Part shown: positions 61,846-64,000 of the stretch, one piece after another
Layout of the letters: every line of letters starts with the position of its first letter
Position numbering within the stretch: position 1 is the stretch's first letter
Source: Enterobacter genomosp. O
GTDB taxonomy: Bacteria; Pseudomonadota; Gammaproteobacteria; Enterobacterales; Enterobacteriaceae
Direction of reading: 5' to 3'
DNA length: 64,000 bases
NCBI RefSeq assembly: GCF_001022965.1
Contig: NZ_LECZ01000023.1
Coordinates: forward strand, 62,001-126,000
The notes under the pieces: generated by a model
The model's database searches: none
What the model saw: only the letters and a program-made list of their open reading frames with translations
What the model was told of the DNA's origin: nothing
Position numbers and translations under genes: made by a program

Positions 61846-64000
61846 ATGGTTAAAAATATCACCCGGCAGCTGCAGGCGCTGCTGAGCCGCCACCTGCCAC
61901 ACCGTCTTGTTCAGCGCGATCCGCTGCCCAATGGCAAAAACATGGCGGGCGCCGCGATCCCCGCGTCCCTGACCGAGCGCTGCCTGAACGTGGCGGCGAT
62001 GGATGAAAACGAAGTCTGGCGCGCGTTCGGCGGGCACCCGGAAGGGCTGAACGCTTCAGAAGTGGAAAAAATCCGCGCCGTGCATGGCGATAACCAGATC
62101 CCGGCGCAAAAGCCGTCTCCGTGGTGGGTGCATCTCTGGCTCTGCTACCGCAACCCGTTCAACCTGCTGCTGACCGTGCTCGGCCTCATCTCCTACGCGA
62201 CGGAAGATCTGTTTGCCGCAGGGGTGATTGCCCTGATGGTGGGCATTTCCACGCTGCTGAACTTTATTCAGGAGGCCCGCTCCACCAAAGCGGCGGATGC
62301 CCTGAAGGCGATGGTCAGCAACACCGCGACCGTCTCGCGCGTGATCAACGATCTCGGTGAAAACGCGTGGGTCGAACTGCCCATAGACCAGCTGGTGCCG
62401 GGCGATCTGGTGAAGCTGGCGGCGGGAGATATGATCCCGGCGGATTTACGCATCATTCAGGCACGCGATCTGTTCGTGGCCCAGGCCTCTCTCACCGGGG
62501 AATCCCTGCCGGTTGAAAAGGTGGCGCGCAGCCGCGACCCGCAGCAGATGAACCCGCTCGAGTGCGATACCCTGTGCTTTATGGGCACTACGGTGGTCAG
62601 CGGCACGGCGCAGGCGATTGTCACCGCCACCGGGGGCAACACCTGGTTTGGCCAGCTTGCGGGACGCGTCAGCGAGCAGGAGAGCGAACCTAATGCCTTC
62701 CAGAAAGGGATTGGCCGCGTCAGCATGCTGCTGATCCGCTTTATGATGGTGATGACGCCAATCGTGCTGCTGATCAACGGCTACACCAAAGGCGACTGGT
62801 GGGAAGCGGCGCTGTTTGCGCTCTCCGTGGCCGTCGGCTTAACGCCGGAAATGCTGCCGATGATCGTCACCTCCACGCTGGCGCGCGGGGCGGTGAAGCT
62901 TTCTAAGCAGAAAGTGATCGTCAAACACCTCGACGCTATTCAAAACTTTGGCGCGATGGACATCCTGTGCACCGATAAAACCGGCACGCTGACGCAGGAC
63001 AAAATCGTGCTGGAGAACCACACCGACATTTCCGGCAAAACCAGCGAGCGCGTGCTGCACAGCGCGTGGCTGAACAGCCATTACCAGACCGGGCTGAAAA
63101 ACCTGCTCGACGTTGCGGTGCTGGAAGGGGTGGATGAAGAGTCCGCCCGCACGCTCTCCGGCCGCTGGCAGAAGGTGGATGAGATCCCGTTCGACTTCGA
63201 GCGCCGCCGCATGTCGGTGGTGGTGAGCGAGCAGCAGGACGTCCACCAGCTGATCTGCAAAGGGGCGCTGCAGGAGATCCTGAACGTGTCGACGCAGGTG
63301 CGCTATAACGGCGACATCGTGCCGCTGGACGACACCATGCTGCGCCGCATTAAGCGCGTCACCGATAACCTGAACCGTCAGGGGCTGCGCGTGGTGGCGG
63401 TGGCGAGTAAATTCCTCCCCGCGCGGGAAGGCGACTATCAGCGTATCGACGAATCCGATCTGATCCTCGAGGGTTACATCGCCTTCCTCGATCCGCCGAA
63501 AGAGACCACCGCGCCGGCGCTGAAGGCGCTGAAGGCGAGCGGCATCACGGTGAAAATCCTCACCGGCGACAGCGAACTGGTAGCGGCCAAAGTGTGCCAT
63601 GAAGTGGGGCTGGACGCGGGCGACGCGGTGGTGGGGAGCGACATTGAGCACCTCTCCGATGACGAGCTGGCTAAGCTTGCCCAGCGCACCACGCTGTTTG
63701 CCCGCCTGACGCCGATGCACAAAGAGCGCATTGTCACCCTGCTCAAGCGCGAAGGGCACGTGGTGGGCTTTATGGGCGATGGCATCAACGATGCGCCCGC
63801 GCTGCGTGCGGCGGACATTGGTATCTCCGTGGACGGTGCGGTGGATATCGCCCGCGAAGCGGCGGATATCATCCTGCTGGAAAAGAGCCTGATGGTGCTG
63901 GAGGAGGGCGTAATCGAAGGACGTCGCACCTTCGCCAACATGCTCAAGTACATCAAGATGACCGCCAGCTCTAACTTCGGTAACGTCTTCAGCGTGCTGG
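61846..64000 (+). CDS. mgtA: Magnesium-transporting P-type ATPase MgtA, 5' part
   Basis: P3B-type ATPase importing Mg2+ across the inner membrane. 718 codons are present and the frame runs off the window (E. coli MgtA is 898 residues). Visible features: N-terminal cytoplasmic region (MVKNITRQLQALLSRHLPH), membrane segments around YRNPFNLLLTVLGLISYATEDLF, the actuator TGESLPVE, and the phosphorylation motif DKTGT with D377. Nucleotide-binding and hinge segments (MGDGINDAPALRAADIG) follow. GGAGGA precedes the ATG. Expression is under PhoP and the mgtL leader. Confidence 0.97.
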   Translation, partial: MVKNITRQLQALLSRHLPHRLVQRDPLPNGKNMAGAAIPASLTERCLNVAAMDENEVWRAFGGHPEGLNASEVEKIRAVHGDNQIPAQKPSPWWVHLWLCYRNPFNLLLTVLGLISYATEDLFAAGVIALMVGISTLLNFIQEARSTKAADALKAMVSNTATVSRVINDLGENAWVELPIDQLVPGDLVKLAAGDMIPADLRIIQARDLFVAQASLTGESLPVEKVARSRDPQQMNPLECDTLCFMGTTVVSGTAQAIVTATGGNTWFGQLAGRVSEQESEPNAFQKGIGRVSMLLIRFMMVMTPIVLLINGYTKGDWWEAALFALSVAVGLTPEMLPMIVTSTLARGAVKLSKQKVIVKHLDAIQNFGAMDILCTDKTGTLTQDKIVLENHTDISGKTSERVLHSAWLNSHYQTGLKNLLDVAVLEGVDEESARTLSGRWQKVDEIPFDFERRRMSVVVSEQQDVHQLICKGALQEILNVSTQVRYNGDIVPLDDTMLRRIKRVTDNLNRQGLRVVAVASKFLPAREGDYQRIDESDLILEGYIAFLDPPKETTAPALKALKASGITVKILTGDSELVAAKVCHEVGLDAGDAVVGSDIEHLSDDELAKLAQRTTLFARLTPMHKERIVTLLKREGHVVGFMGDGINDAPALRAADIGISVDGAVDIAREAADIILLEKSLMVLEEGVIEGRRTFANMLKYIKMTASSNFGNVFSVL

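Overview
The window is a chromosomal segment of an Enterobacteriaceae member, most likely Enterobacter or a close relative such as Lelliottia. The gene order follows the Escherichia coli rpsR-rplI to mgtA segment almost gene for gene (rplI, ytfB, fklB, cycA, ytfE, ytfF, ytfG, ytfH, cpdB, cysQ, ytfJ, ytfK, ytfL, msrA, tamA, tamB, ytfP, ppa, ytfQRT-yjfF, fbp, mpl, yjgA, pmbA, cybC, nrdG, nrdD, treC, treB, treR, mgtA). Protein lengths match the E. coli homologues closely. The genus assignment is an inference from remembered protein sequences and the insertion pattern; no database was searched.

Several blocks are inserted into this backbone. (1) 0.67-1.6 kb: a DMT permease after rplI. (2) 5.8-7.5 kb: a chemoreceptor with a flagellar sigma-28 promoter. 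(3) 8.6-9.4 kb: an AraC-type regulator. (4) 16.5-23.8 kb: a predicted carbohydrate cluster with four tandem Gfo/Idh/MocA oxidoreductases, a GPH-type sugar symporter and a divergent LacI-type repressor. (5) 30.6-31.9 kb: a three-gene cassette of unknown function that looks AT-richer than its flanks. (6) 37.6-39.6 kb: a second chemoreceptor with a sigma-28 promoter and a truncated LysR-type gene. (7) 44.9-45.2 kb: a short Hok/Gef-type toxin gene. (8) 45.3-54.1 kb: a ten-gene cluster encoding a small PRD protein, an SFCGS-family protein, DUF4312, DUF4311 and DUF4310 proteins, a metallohydrolase, a DgaE-like PLP lyase, a DgaF-like KDGP aldolase, a secreted lactonase and a PRD/EIIB/EIIA regulator.

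Block 8 is the best candidate for an undescribed system. Its enzymes fit catabolism of an (N-acylated) 2-amino-2-deoxy aldonic acid or its lactone to pyruvate and glyceraldehyde-3-phosphate. Its uptake proteins belong to no transporter class I can name. A CRP-like site and a perfect 20-bp palindrome precede it. Block 4 is a second candidate, resembling pathways that oxidise and re-reduce glycosides through keto intermediates.

The backbone genes carry recognisable regulation: an NsrR operator before ytfE, a GalR/GalS-like box before ytfQ, paired NrdR boxes, an FNR-like site and two perfect DnaA boxes before nrdDG, a TreR operator before treBC, and a PhoP box plus mgtL leader before mgtA. REP/BIME elements and a second GC-rich palindromic repeat family (core CCCTCTCCC) lie in the gaps. 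The window ends inside mgtA.
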